64,000 nt of DNA, taken from NCBI RefSeq assembly GCF_009828855.1, contig NZ_WUAG01000002.1, forward strand, positions 1,426,001-1,490,000, written 5' to 3'. Under the pieces are notes generated by a model, which did not search any database, was not told the DNA's origin, and was given only the letters and a program-made list of their open reading frames with translations. Source of the stretch: Psychromonas sp. L1A2 (GTDB taxonomy: Bacteria > Pseudomonadota > Gammaproteobacteria > Enterobacterales > Psychromonadaceae). Of this stretch, positions 18,710 to 27,337 are shown piece by piece (the stretch's first letter is position 1; each line of letters starts with the position of its first letter). Both the position numbers and the translations under genes were made by a program.

Positions 18710-18773
18710 TGCTAAAAATTAGACTATTCATTAACTTAACAGGAGTTTTAAATCTGATCAGTAATTTTTAGCA
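18710..18773. repeat. 12-bp inverted repeat upstream of glnE
   Basis: TGCTAAAAATTA at 18710-18721 pairs perfectly with TAATTTTTAGCA at 18762-18773, 40 bases apart. It lies 11 to 74 bases upstream of the glnE start. It could be an operator pair or a structure in the glnE leader; no known binding site is recognised. Confidence 0.5.
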
Positions 18774-18934
18774 CTTAATCATTGAAAAGTGATTTAAAGG
18801 CCGCATTATTGTAGTACGAGTCATTGAATAAACACCGATAACTCGCAACCTTAAATATACGCGCTCAGTAAACTTAGATTAAACGGTTACCCTATTGTTA
18901 AATTAGGCTAGTACAAATAAAACACACAAACCCA

Positions 18935-18963
18935 TTGACATATAATGCCACGGGGTCTAAATT
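18935..18963 (+). promoter_or_regulatory. Candidate sigma-70 promoter for yjfI
   Basis: TTGACA at 18935-18940, a 17-base spacer, then TAAATT at 18958-18963 (4 of 6 matches to the -10 consensus). A transcript from here would have a leader of about 37 bases before the yjfI ATG. A TATAAT directly abuts the TTGACA but has no suitable -35 upstream. No sigma-54 GG-N10-GC element is evident. Confidence 0.4.
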
Positions 18964-19006
18964 AACACTCACAAGACATTTAATGTCAAAAAGGTTAAGG
19001 AACAAG

Positions 19007-19420
19007 ATGAATATTCATACTATTGCTACACATCTAAATAAGTTAGCAGACGATACCGAAACGGGCTTTAACTTTGACTGCACACCGATTGACGGTGAGA
19101 TAGATGTACTACAGGTGGAAATTATTGGTCGAGAAGAGATACCGATTTTTGTTTCTATTAGTGATAACCAAATTTTATGTATTGCCTACTTATGGGGCGA
19201 AGATGAAATCAAATCAGAACTAAAAGCAAATATGATGGAAGCGATGTTAGAAATGAACATCCCAATGCCATTATCAGCTTTTGCTAAAGTCGAAGACAAA
19301 TACGTTGTTTTTGGCGCCCTATCAATCAACTCAAGCCTTGAAGATATTGAGCTTGAACTAGTCACTCTAAGCGATAACAGCCTTGAAGTGATCAGTGAAA
19401 TGGATAGTTACTTAAATTAA
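19007..19420 (+). CDS. yjfI: YjfI family protein (DUF2170)
   Basis: A 137-residue acidic cytoplasmic protein resembling E. coli YjfI (DUF2170), with blocks EIIGREEIPIFVSISDNQIL and MPLSAFAKVEDKYVVFGALS. Function is not established; the gene is regularly found directly before a PspA/IM30 gene, as here (13-base spacing). The ATG at 19007 is chosen because TAAGG lies 6 bases upstream; an in-frame ATG at 18935 overlaps the probable promoter and has no ribosome site. No membrane segment or signal peptide is visible. Confidence 0.85.
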   Translation: MNIHTIATHLNKLADDTETGFNFDCTPIDGEIDVLQVEIIGREEIPIFVSISDNQILCIAYLWGEDEIKSELKANMMEAMLEMNIPMPLSAFAKVEDKYVVFGALSINSSLEDIELELVTLSDNSLEVISEMDSYLN

Positions 19421-19433
19421 TTCGGAGTTTACA

Positions 19434-20117
19434 ATGAGCATATTTAAAAAAATTATTACTGCAGTACGTGGTGGTGCAACAGAAGCTGGTGAAGCGATTG
19501 TAGATGCCAATTCAACAAGAATTTTCGAACAAGAAATTCGTGATTCAGAAAAACACATTACTATTGCAAAACGTGACTTAACAGAAGTGATGGCGAAGCA
19601 AATGCAAGCGGCACGCGAGTTAGCACAATTGCAAGCAAGTATTAAAGAGCACGAAGGCTATGCAATGCAAGCCCTAAACCAGAGCAATGAAGCATTAGCG
19701 ATTGAAGTTGCTGAAAAAATTGCTGAATTAGAAACAACAGCTGCTGAGCAACAACAAGCAAATGAAAGCTTCTTAAAGAGTGCAGATCGATTAAAAGAAC
19801 TAATTAAGAAAAGTGAACGTCAATTAACTGAATATAAACGTCAGTTAACCATGGTAAAAACAACTGAAAGCGTTCAAAAAGCAACGTCTGCAATAACAGA
19901 TAACTTTACTGCAAGTAACTCTAAGTTATTAAATGCAAAAGATTCTCTTGAACGTATTAAGAAAAAACAAGCAATGTTTGATGATAAGCTAAAAGCGGCT
20001 GAACAATTAGAATCTGAAACACCAGAGCAAACATTAAAAAACAAATTACAAGAAGCGGGCATTGGTGAGCAACAAAACAGTGCACAATCAGTATTAGACC
20101 GTTTAAAAAATAAATAA
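19434..20117 (+). CDS. yjfJ: PspA/IM30 family membrane-stress protein (YjfJ-like)
   Basis: A 227-residue, mostly alpha-helical coiled-coil protein of the PspA/IM30/ESCRT-III-like family. Its start, MSIFKKIITAVRGG, forms the N-terminal amphipathic helix that binds stressed inner membrane; long Lys/Glu/Gln-rich helices follow (about 25-190). Family members polymerise on membranes to limit leakage. The gene follows yjfI with 13 bases between and is closed by a strong terminator at 20136-20167, so yjfI-yjfJ form a two-gene unit. No pspF-like sigma-54 activator or pspBC is nearby, so control differs from the classic psp operon. Confidence 0.9.
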   Translation: MSIFKKIITAVRGGATEAGEAIVDANSTRIFEQEIRDSEKHITIAKRDLTEVMAKQMQAARELAQLQASIKEHEGYAMQALNQSNEALAIEVAEKIAELETTAAEQQQANESFLKSADRLKELIKKSERQLTEYKRQLTMVKTTESVQKATSAITDNFTASNSKLLNAKDSLERIKKKQAMFDDKLKAAEQLESETPEQTLKNKLQEAGIGEQQNSAQSVLDRLKNK

Positions 20118-20135
20118 TCTATCTTCACTGTAATG

Positions 20136-20167
20136 AAAACACGACCAGCGGATGCTCGTCGTGTTTT
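20136..20167 (+). terminator. Rho-independent terminator after yjfJ
   Basis: AAAACACGAC (20136-20145) pairs with GTCGTGTTTT (20158-20167); a small inner AGC/GCT stem around a GGAT loop extends it, and a T run continues to 20169. It separates yjfI-yjfJ from yjfK. Confidence 0.85.
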
Positions 20168-20324
20168 TTACGTTAATGACTATAATTTTTTGTGTTAATA
20201 ACTATAAATAGTCGCCTGCAATAATTACGATACAGTCATATTCATTAAAATATGTTATTTTTCTACCTAATAATTCTATGTAGTATTAACTCAAGTAGTT
20301 AATACGGTTAGTTTAAGGATCTCT

Positions 20325-20972
20325 ATGCGCTTTTTAAAATCGTTATTTAATAAAAAACCTGCCGTACCTACTCGTGTTTTAAATGAACCTAAGCAATTGT
20401 TAAACGGTGACATATTCTGTTTTGGTGATAGTTTTGCGTTACCTGAAGCAATGCGTAAGCAACAATTACAAGTTAATGACATCACAACCATTGAATTCAG
20501 TCATGAGCATCACATACAACTTATTAGTCAAGGCGCAAGTGAGAAACTGGTTTATGTCAGTTTCCCTAAAAACCCTAAAAATCTTATTAAATGTAGTTTG
20601 TTATTAAGTCGCGCTGAAGTTGAAACCTTGTTTAATTTAGATGATTTTTCAGAGATTTTTGAAGCTCCAGGAAAAGCACGTCTAGCACCATTAACTGAAC
20701 AGCATAGTTATGGTGATATGTTAGCGACGGAATACATTCAACAAGATTTTGAAACATCAGGCTATATCCATCAAGCAGATTATAGAGATAGCAAGCCACC
20801 AGAATTTACCGATCAAGAACATGGACGTGAGTTTCAATACTTCTCATTAGAAGGTAATAAGGGTTTACGTTTAATAGAAATATTTATTTTTGAAAATGGT
20901 GATACCGATGTTTATTTATCTAGCTTACGCCCAGCTAGCGACATTGCGGAATTGTGGATAAAAGGAGAGTAA
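20325..20972 (+). CDS. yjfK: YjfK family protein (DUF2491)
   Basis: A 215-residue cytoplasmic protein resembling E. coli YjfK (DUF2491); recognisable features are the start MRFLKSLFNKKP, the acidic middle, and a C-terminal EGNKGLRLIEIFIFENGDTD region. Biochemical function is unknown; the family travels with yjfI and PspA-type genes. AAGGA at 20315-20319 lies 5 bases before the ATG. The terminator after yjfJ means it needs its own promoter in the 207-base spacer; AT-rich candidates exist but none is clear. It is followed 2 bases later by another small gene. Confidence 0.82.
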   Translation: MRFLKSLFNKKPAVPTRVLNEPKQLLNGDIFCFGDSFALPEAMRKQQLQVNDITTIEFSHEHHIQLISQGASEKLVYVSFPKNPKNLIKCSLLLSRAEVETLFNLDDFSEIFEAPGKARLAPLTEQHSYGDMLATEYIQQDFETSGYIHQADYRDSKPPEFTDQEHGREFQYFSLEGNKGLRLIEIFIFENGDTDVYLSSLRPASDIAELWIKGE

Positions 20973-20974
20973 TA

Positions 20975-21316
20975 ATGCCCAATGGTGAATTACCTAAAAA
21001 ATGGCAGCAATCAGCAAAAGTAGTCAAAGCAGTACAAATTGCTTTTGATATGGATAGTAAGCTGCAATATAGCATTCGCCGTAGTGCATTAGACGAAGGC
21101 ATCAGCCCTTCTGAAAAGATTCGTGACTTATTAGAATTACCAACACATAAGAAACCTAAGCGCCCTCGTTTGACGGTTAGTTTGAGCACTGATGATTATA
21201 TTCAGCTTGGTCTCCGTTATAATATTGCGGCAGAAAACCAACTTGATATTAAAAAGTGTGTGATTGAAGAACTCACTAAGTTTGCAACTTATAGTGAATA
21301 CTTTGAAGAAGAATAA
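20975..21316 (+). CDS. Small protein of unknown function with ribbon-helix-helix-like segments
   Basis: A 113-residue protein I do not recognise. The ATG at 20975 is chosen because AAAGGAG lies 7 bases upstream and the ATG comes 2 bases after the yjfK stop, so it is co-translated with yjfK. Two segments (about 24-50, AFDMDSKLQYSIRRSALDEG then ISPSEKIRDLLE; and about 63-102, PRLTVSLSTDDYIQLGLRYN and on) each look like a strand followed by two helices, as in ribbon-helix-helix DNA-binding proteins. That reading is by eye only. A basic linker KKPKRPR joins them. A regulator of the neighbouring PspA-type genes is one possibility. Confidence 0.8.
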   Translation: MPNGELPKKWQQSAKVVKAVQIAFDMDSKLQYSIRRSALDEGISPSEKIRDLLELPTHKKPKRPRLTVSLSTDDYIQLGLRYNIAAENQLDIKKCVIEELTKFATYSEYFEEE

Positions 21317-21362
21317 TATAAAAAACACACTCAAAAATGCCTTGGTTAATATTTACTTATCA

Positions 21363-21397
21363 GAATAAAAAGCACTGTAAGACAGTGCTTTTTATTC
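21363..21397. terminator. Bidirectional terminator between the yjfK unit and the chemoreceptor gene
   Basis: Perfect 15-bp stem: GAATAAAAAGCACTG (21363-21377) with CAGTGCTTTTTATTC (21383-21397), 5-base loop, A/T-rich arms on both sides. It serves both convergent genes. Confidence 0.85.
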
Positions 21398-21430
21398 GAT
21401 TTTAGTGTGTATGACTTTCATAACTTACCA

Positions 21431-22579
21431 CTATGATGCCTTAGTTAGTTGCACAGAATAACCAAGAATTTCTTCCGTCATTTCTGTTACTTCTTGTAAT
21501 ACTACCACTGAGCCTTCAACGGTTTCTTTTACTTGCACTAAATTGCTATTGATTTCATCTGCGACTGTTGCCTGCTCTTTTGAAGCTGAAGCAATTTGGT
21601 AGTTAAGGTCTGAAATATGATTGACTTTACCTACAATATCAGACAATTTAATACCTGCTTTAGTTACTTCCGTTACACCAATTTCAGCTTCTTTAACACT
21701 ACTGTCCATCAAACCTACTGCTTGTTGTGCGCTCTTTTGTAATAGTTCGATCATTGCTTGAATTTCAACAGTGGCATCTTGAGTACGTTTAGCAAGGTTT
21801 CTTACTTCATCGGCAACCACTGCAAAACCACGTCCAGCTTCACCAGCTCGAGCAGCTTCTATTGCTGCATTTAATGCTAATAAATTAGTTTGATCGGAAA
21901 TACTACGAATAGTATCAACGACACTACCAATGCTTTCGACTTTCATTTCTACATTATTTACTGCTGTCGCTGAGTCATCAATATTTCTTGATAGCGCATT
22001 AATTGACGAGATAGTTGCATCAACGGCATTACGCCCTTCTTCCGCTACATTTGTAGCTTCCAAAGTAGAAACTGAAGCGCTTTCTGCATTACCTTCTACT
22101 TCTTTAACAGCAGCGGTCATTTCGTTCATTGCTGTTGCTAAAGAGCCGATTTGATCAAATTCTTCTGCGATTGATTCATTAATTATTTCCATGCAAGTAC
22201 TAAACTGCTCTATTACTTCATGAAGCTTAGCCATAGTATTCGCATTCTGTTCAGTTTGATTTTTTGCGTTTGCAGCTTCCTGAACAGCACATAAATACAA
22301 CTCAGAAAACGCACCTTTTAATTGGTCTGGTTTAGATGTGTGAGGCTCTTCAATATACTGCTTTAAGATTAAAACTTGCTTTTGATGACAATAATGCTGC
22401 CAAATAACAGCCAAGCTTAATAAGGCAATTAGAATAAATACTGGGGTTAAGTTAAAAGGCAAAAGTTGATTAAGTAATAATGTAAATACCGCTCCAATAA
22501 TAAATAAAATAAAACCTTTCCCTAAAGCAGAAGTGTTCACTAATTTTTGTTCTAAACCGTTTAGTTGTATTTTCGCCAT
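21431..22579 (-). CDS. Methyl-accepting chemotaxis protein without a periplasmic sensor domain
   Basis: The 382-residue protein has two closely spaced membrane helices (about 22-40 and 44-60) with only a few residues between them, then a cytoplasmic signalling domain. The hairpin tip at about 229-262 ([20 protein letters not shown] and following) is the conserved CheA/CheW contact site. With no periplasmic ligand domain, PAS or clear HAMP, it may sense the membrane or energy state, or a cytoplasmic signal (inference). It ends in TKAS and has no CheR-tethering NWETF-type pentapeptide. It stands alone between two spacers. Confidence 0.93.
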   Translation of the reverse strand: MAKIQLNGLEQKLVNTSALGKGFILFIIGAVFTLLLNQLLPFNLTPVFILIALLSLAVIWQHYCHQKQVLILKQYIEEPHTSKPDQLKGAFSELYLCAVQEAANAKNQTEQNANTMAKLHEVIEQFSTCMEIINESIAEEFDQIGSLATAMNEMTAAVKEVEGNAESASVSTLEATNVAEEGRNAVDATISSINALSRNIDDSATAVNNVEMKVESIGSVVDTIRSISDQTNLLALNAAIEAARAGEAGRGFAVVADEVRNLAKRTQDATVEIQAMIELLQKSAQQAVGLMDSSVKEAEIGVTEVTKAGIKLSDIVGKVNHISDLNYQIASASKEQATVADEINSNLVQVKETVEGSVVVLQEVTEMTEEILGYSVQLTKAS

Positions 22580-22778
22580 AAATTCACTCGCAAGAAAAGG
22601 TAAGTAAGATAAGAAGTTACTTAACTTATCGGCACTGTGAAAGAAAACATTAATGATAACGCGCTTAAATATACCTATTTAAGGTTAAATGTAGAGAATT
22701 TGTGATCTATTACTCCCTCTACATTTTTTTTGCTTTTAATTAAATGCTTTATTTTGTCCTGCTTTATAAAAATACGAG

Positions 22779-24290
22779 TTAACTCTCTGAAGCAAGCCAA
22801 TACATTTCATTAGCTATCGCGCGTTGTTTGGATTGCTCAATAGCACTTAATAATGAAAATTGTTTACGCTTAACCCATTTAAAATATTCCGCCTGTACCA
22901 CAATATCTTCTTCATCAACTGCTAACTCAGAAATAGCTCCAAGCATAGAAAGCTCTTGGATGCCTTGGTAAATATCTAACCATGGATAACAATACTCAGC
23001 ACTTTGTTCCGCATCAAATAAGTTGCCAAGACTAAACCCTGTCATTAAGTTTGCCGTTAATAACCCTTGATGCTGTAATAAATTATCCGTTGTTAATAAT
23101 GGTTCAGAAGATAGGGCTGTTTTTAATTTAGACCAACCCTCAGTTAATACCATATCTGAAAATGTCAGTAGCGATATTGAGTCCGCTTCAGTATCCGCTG
23201 TTTTTTCTAGTGCAATTAACCATTGCGTTAAACCTAAAACAAAATGGCAATAGCGTGAACTGTGCAATATATTAAAAATGTCTTCTTCACTTGGAAGCGC
23301 TTGGTCAGCTAGACGTAAATCTTTTTTTAATTGTTTTAATCGAGGTAATTTACGAATGTAATAGGCTTTATTTTCTAATAATTTTCTAAAAACTAAACGC
23401 TCATCAATCCATGAAAAGCTTCTCGCTAGCCATTGTAGGTCTTCAACCCATGCACAACCTAAGAATGAAGTACCTGCTTCTCTAAAAAGATGAATATTTT
23501 GATGTAAAAACATAATACTTTTCTGTAGTTCAACTAAAGCATCAAAATCACCACTTTCAAGATAACAATGTTCATGATATTGAAGATGTTTTAAACCATG
23601 TTGAAAATTAACAGAAAGTGCTTCACGCAAAACCATTTCAGGGTTCAAAGCCGAAAAATCAATCCGTTTAACTAAGAAATTAGCACCTTCTGTGAGCATA
23701 TAACCTCGCTGTGCTTTGCTCACATTACCTAAACGAACTTGTGGTAAAGAAGCAATATCTTGCGCTAAAATAAATAATTGAGCCTCATCTCCTTTCACTA
23801 ATTCTAATTCTATTTCGCAAATTTCAGTCTCACCTTGATTGGCTATAATTTTTCCGCAATCATAAGCAACTTCAATTAACGTTCCCTCTTGCATTTCTAA
23901 TAACCAATGTAAGCGTCTGAAATCTGTACTAAATAATGGTGCTATTTGTTCCTGTAATTCACTTAAATTACAATCCTTAGGCCAAATTTTATTATTAAAT
24001 CGTGTTAGCTCAGGTTCTAAACCTTCAATCGGTTCATTATATTCTGGACGCTGATGTAAGCCACCAATAACACGACCAGATGTTTTAATCGTTTGAGTAT
24101 ATTGATCATCAATACGACGAACTCTTAATCCCATATCCATCATTCTTAGAGAACGTGATGGTGTTTCAAAATAGACGTTGTACATCATTTGATCTTTATG
24201 AGAAATAACTGTGTGCTGGCTTATTTTATTCAGCAATTCATCGGCGAAGTGTGCGTTAAAAAAAAACTTAATTTCTATCTCTGTTTCCAT
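22779..24290 (-). CDS. ygiF: CYTH-CHAD inorganic triphosphatase (YgiF)
   Basis: The 503-residue protein has an N-terminal CYTH domain with the ExExK signature E4-I-E6-I-K8 and further charged strands (LRMMDMGLRVRRI, TIKTSGRV, EICEIELEL), then an all-helical CHAD domain with histidine-rich helices (about 215-500). E. coli YgiF hydrolyses inorganic tripolyphosphate; CHAD domains bind polyphosphate. Its divergent neighbours are a DUF47 gene and a phosphate transporter, a fitting context for phosphate metabolism. The ygiF-ygiM linkage known from E. coli is kept nearby, with the phosphate genes between them. Confidence 0.92.
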   Translation of the reverse strand: METEIEIKFFFNAHFADELLNKISQHTVISHKDQMMYNVYFETPSRSLRMMDMGLRVRRIDDQYTQTIKTSGRVIGGLHQRPEYNEPIEGLEPELTRFNNKIWPKDCNLSELQEQIAPLFSTDFRRLHWLLEMQEGTLIEVAYDCGKIIANQGETEICEIELELVKGDEAQLFILAQDIASLPQVRLGNVSKAQRGYMLTEGANFLVKRIDFSALNPEMVLREALSVNFQHGLKHLQYHEHCYLESGDFDALVELQKSIMFLHQNIHLFREAGTSFLGCAWVEDLQWLARSFSWIDERLVFRKLLENKAYYIRKLPRLKQLKKDLRLADQALPSEEDIFNILHSSRYCHFVLGLTQWLIALEKTADTEADSISLLTFSDMVLTEGWSKLKTALSSEPLLTTDNLLQHQGLLTANLMTGFSLGNLFDAEQSAEYCYPWLDIYQGIQELSMLGAISELAVDEEDIVVQAEYFKWVKRKQFSLLSAIEQSKQRAIANEMYWLASES

Positions 24291-24469
24291 AATATATACC
24301 GCAAATTACCCTTTATTTAATAGCCTAGATCAGTTTTAATCGTAAAATTTTCTCAATTATACTAAATTGATGTTCTATTGTGTGCAAAAGAAAGTTAACA
24401 TGCGCCGCATATTAGATGTTCAATTGAACTAGAATGTGGTTACCAAACCATCAAAACCTAAGGTGAATC

Positions 24470-25150
24470 ATGCCAGTTAATTCGATATTTGGAGTGTTTG
24501 CAAAATCTCCAATCAAACCGATCCAATTACACATGGACAAAGTTGCAGTATGTAGTGAATTGTTATTACCTTTCTTTGAAGCCAGTTCAAAAAATGACTG
24601 GGTCGAAGCAGAGAAAGTTCGTAAACAAATCTCTCAATATGAAAAACAAGCAGATGAACTTAAACGTGAATTGCGTTTAACGCTTCCAAAAGGTTTGTTT
24701 ATGCCGATTGACCGAGCTGACTTATTAGAGCTTGTTAATCGCCAAGATAAAATTGCTAATACTGCAAAAGACATAGCTGGACGTATTTTTGGTCGTCAGC
24801 TGCAAATACCGAGTGAAATTTTTGTTGATTTCATGGCATACGTGCAACGTAGTTTAGATGCTATTCAACAAGCAAAAAATGCAATTAATGAGCTAGATGA
24901 ATTACTAGAAACAGGCTTTAAAGGCCGTGAAGTAGACATTGTAACCAAAATGATTGAAGTGCTTGAAACGATTGAAGATGATACAGATTCATTACAAATC
25001 AAACTTCGTCGCAATTTATTAGCCATTGAAGATAATTACAAACCTGTAGATGTAATGTTTTTGTATAAAATTCTAGAGTGGGTAGGCAGTCTTGCAGATC
25101 ATTCAGAATTAATCGGCACCCAGTTAGAACTTATTCTAGCTAGATCGTAG
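24470..25150 (+). CDS. DUF47/PhoU-like accessory protein of phosphate transport (TIGR00153 family)
   Basis: The 226-residue, all-helical protein begins MPVNSIFGVFAKSPIKPIQ, which is characteristic of the DUF47 (UPF0111) family related to PhoU. It includes KQADELKRELRLTLPKGLFMP and RADLLELVNRQDKIAN, which resemble PhoU metal-site helices. It lies 16 bases before a Pit transporter gene; such DUF47-pit pairs are common and the protein is thought to modulate transport. AAGGTGA precedes the ATG. The 179-base divergent spacer with ygiF shows no convincing Pho box by eye. Confidence 0.9.
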   Translation: MPVNSIFGVFAKSPIKPIQLHMDKVAVCSELLLPFFEASSKNDWVEAEKVRKQISQYEKQADELKRELRLTLPKGLFMPIDRADLLELVNRQDKIANTAKDIAGRIFGRQLQIPSEIFVDFMAYVQRSLDAIQQAKNAINELDELLETGFKGREVDIVTKMIEVLETIEDDTDSLQIKLRRNLLAIEDNYKPVDVMFLYKILEWVGSLADHSELIGTQLELILARS

Positions 25151-25166
25151 CTCTAAGGACTTAAAG

Positions 25167-26432
25167 ATGGATATTTTAAATACATACGGCAGCATGTTAG
25201 TTATGTTTGCTGGCGCAGTAGGCTTTTTAATGGCTTGGGGTATTGGTGCAAACGATGTTGCCAATGCAATGGGGACCTCTGTTGGTTCAAAAGCACTAAC
25301 GATCAAACAAGCTATTATCATCGCAATGATTTTTGAGTTTGCAGGTGCTTATTTAGCGGGTGGCGAAGTAACGTCAACAATACGTAAAGGCATTATTGAT
25401 GCTTCCTATTTTGTCGATCAACCTGAGTTGCTTGTTTATGGTATGACGGCCGCATTATTAGCGGCTGGTTTATGGCTAATTATCGCTTCTTACTTTGGTT
25501 GGCCTGTTTCTACAACACACTCGATTGTAGGTGCCATTGTTGGCTTCTCAGCGGTAGGTGTTGGTGTTGACAGTGTTACATGGAGTAAAGTTGGAGGCAT
25601 TATCGGCAGTTGGATAGTGACACCACTTATTTCCGGTATTATTGCTTACTTTATTTTCATGAGTTCGCAAAAGCTGATTTTTAATACCAAAGATCCCATT
25701 ACTAATGCAAAACGCTATGTGCCTTTTTACATGTTTTTGGCCGGTTTCATATTGTCTTTAGTGACGATTACTAAAGGTCTTAAACACGTTGGATTACATT
25801 TTAGTACCATAGAAGCTATCATATTAGCGACTATAGTCGGTACTTCAATCGCGGTTATTGGCAAAGTATTTGTTAATCGAGTGAAAATTGATCCTAAAGC
25901 AGACAAACAAATGCATTTTGCTAATGTAGAAAAAATATTTGCTGTTTTAATGATTGTAACCGCTTGTGCTATGGCATTTGCACACGGTTCAAATGATGTT
26001 GCTAATGCAATCGGTCCATTAGCGGCGGTAGTAAGTATTGTTGAGCATAATGGACAAATTACAGCTAAAGCTGAACTAGCTTGGTGGATTTTGCCATTAG
26101 GTGGTATTGGTATCGTATTAGGTTTAGCGATATTCGGTAAACGTGTAATGGCAACTATTGGCCATGGCATTACCCATCTAACACCTAGCCGTGGTTTTGC
26201 AGCTGAATTAGCAGCCGCTTCTACGGTTGTAATTGCCTCTGGTACTGGATTACCTATTTCAACAACACAGACATTAGTTGGTGCGGTATTAGGGGTTGGT
26301 ATGGCAAGAGGAATTGCAGCCTTGAACCTAGGTGTGGTGCGTAACATCGTCATTTCATGGGTCGTTACATTACCTATCGGTGCTGGTTTATCGATTATCT
26401 TCTTCTACATGTTAAAAAGTGTTTTTTCTTAA
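25167..26432 (+). CDS. pitA: Low-affinity inorganic phosphate transporter (Pit/PHO4 family)
   Basis: A 421-residue membrane protein that imports metal-phosphate with cations. The two PHO4-family signature repeats are present: GANDVANAMGTSVGSKAL near residues 27-44 and HGSNDVANAIGPLAAVV in the second half, each followed by PVSTTHSIVGAIVG or PISTTQTLVGAVLG. About ten membrane helices are apparent. It is shorter than E. coli PitA (499) and nearer the short DUF47-linked Pit type, so the symbol is by function rather than strict orthology. A strong terminator follows at 26452-26479. Confidence 0.93.
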   Translation: MDILNTYGSMLVMFAGAVGFLMAWGIGANDVANAMGTSVGSKALTIKQAIIIAMIFEFAGAYLAGGEVTSTIRKGIIDASYFVDQPELLVYGMTAALLAAGLWLIIASYFGWPVSTTHSIVGAIVGFSAVGVGVDSVTWSKVGGIIGSWIVTPLISGIIAYFIFMSSQKLIFNTKDPITNAKRYVPFYMFLAGFILSLVTITKGLKHVGLHFSTIEAIILATIVGTSIAVIGKVFVNRVKIDPKADKQMHFANVEKIFAVLMIVTACAMAFAHGSNDVANAIGPLAAVVSIVEHNGQITAKAELAWWILPLGGIGIVLGLAIFGKRVMATIGHGITHLTPSRGFAAELAAASTVVIASGTGLPISTTQTLVGAVLGVGMARGIAALNLGVVRNIVISWVVTLPIGAGLSIIFFYMLKSVFS

Positions 26433-26451
26433 AAATTAATACTTCAAATCG

Positions 26452-26479
26452 AAAAAAGAGAGCTTAGGCTCTCTTTTTT
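26452..26479 (+). terminator. Rho-independent terminator after the pit gene
   Basis: AAAAAAGAGAGC (26452-26463) pairs with GCTCTCTTTTTT (26468-26479) around a TTAG loop; the T run is part of the right arm. Confidence 0.9.
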
Positions 26480-26544
26480 GCTTTTACTGAGCATCAATAA
26501 CTTTTAGAATGATTGCTCAATTTATTTGCTAAAAGGTCTTTCTT

Positions 26545-27147
26545 TTGAAATCAATCAAATTACTTTTACTGTGCTTCTTATTCCCATTCAGTAGCTTTGC
26601 TGCGACACAATACGTAAGTGACGAATTATCTATCTACATGCACTCAGGCCCAAGCCTACAATATCGTATTATCGGTACTATCGAAGTAGGTACATCGGTT
26701 GATACTTTAAAATACAATGAGAAAACAAAGTTTATGCAAGTCAAAACCCCAACGGGTAGAATCGGTTGGGTAAAATCATCTGAGATTCAAAAACAACCAC
26801 CAGCAAAATCATTGCTACCTGAGATACAAAAACAATTTCAAACAAGCCAAGACAAGCTCAACACTATCAATAGTGATAATGCAAAAGCAAACGCTGATAA
26901 AGAACAAGCTATTATTGATAAAGATAGCCTAATAGCACAACTTGACAGTGAAAAAAGAGCGTTACGCGATACCATTGCAGATTTAAAAGAACGTAATATG
27001 GAATTAGATTTATTACAATCGACTAAAGATGAACGCATTAAAATGGAATGGTTAATGTACGGTGGTAGTGTTTTATTCTTTGGTATGTTGGTAGGCTTAA
27101 TTCTACCGTTTTTACCACGTCGTAAAAAGCGTACTGACAACTGGTAA
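26545..27147 (+). CDS. ygiM: SH3-domain membrane-anchored protein YgiM
   Basis: The 200-residue protein has a signal peptide (cleavage near FSSFAA, residues 15-20), a bacterial SH3 domain (about 22-82, with YMHSGPSLQYRIIGTI and GWVKSSEI), a long coiled coil (about 92-165), one membrane helix (about 172-190) and a basic tail PRRKKR. This is the TIGR04211 'SH3 and anchor' architecture of E. coli YgiM; the precise role is unknown, probably envelope-related. The start is TTG with AAAAGG 8 bases upstream; no ATG is available before the signal peptide. Confidence 0.9.
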   Translation: MKSIKLLLLCFLFPFSSFAATQYVSDELSIYMHSGPSLQYRIIGTIEVGTSVDTLKYNEKTKFMQVKTPTGRIGWVKSSEIQKQPPAKSLLPEIQKQFQTSQDKLNTINSDNAKANADKEQAIIDKDSLIAQLDSEKRALRDTIADLKERNMELDLLQSTKDERIKMEWLMYGGSVLFFGMLVGLILPFLPRRKKRTDNW

Positions 27148-27215
27148 AGAACAAAAAATAAAGCAATACAATAATTTAAAATATAAGTTACTTAACATGT
27201 AAATAACTTATAAAT

Positions 27216-27239
27216 AAAAACGCACATTAGTGCGTTTTT
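27216..27239. terminator. Terminator between ygiM and gspB
   Basis: AAAAACGCAC (27216-27225) pairs with GTGCGTTTTT (27230-27239), ATTA loop, T run continuing to 27241. The A-rich left arm lets it act on both strands between convergent genes. Confidence 0.88.
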
Positions 27240-27337
27240 TTATGGCTTCATTTTAAACTTTAGTTGTATCATTTAATGTATATAGTTTAGCTTCCTAGCT
27301 TAATAAATACTTTAAAAAATCATCTAAAATAAAAAAA

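Larger units (their letters stand above)
18700..19006. other. 307-base spacer between glnE and yjfI (divergent promoters)
   Basis: No credible ORF or structural RNA is seen. The spacer holds a 12-bp inverted repeat near glnE (18710-18773) and a candidate promoter for yjfI near 18935-18963. It must carry the divergent promoters of glnE and yjfI. Confidence 0.7.

Noticed and set aside
18935-18946. Adjacent TTGACA and TATAAT as one promoter
   Set aside because: The two hexamers touch with no spacer, so they cannot act together; TTGACA with TAAATT 17 bases on is better.
18935-19006. Upstream in-frame ATG for yjfI
   Set aside because: It overlaps the probable promoter and lacks a ribosome site; TAAGG sits properly before the ATG at 19007.
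25727-26353. 208-codon open frame on the minus strand inside the pit gene
   Set aside because: Antisense shadow of a well-supported transporter gene; low-complexity Pro/Ala/Thr-rich translation and no ribosome site.
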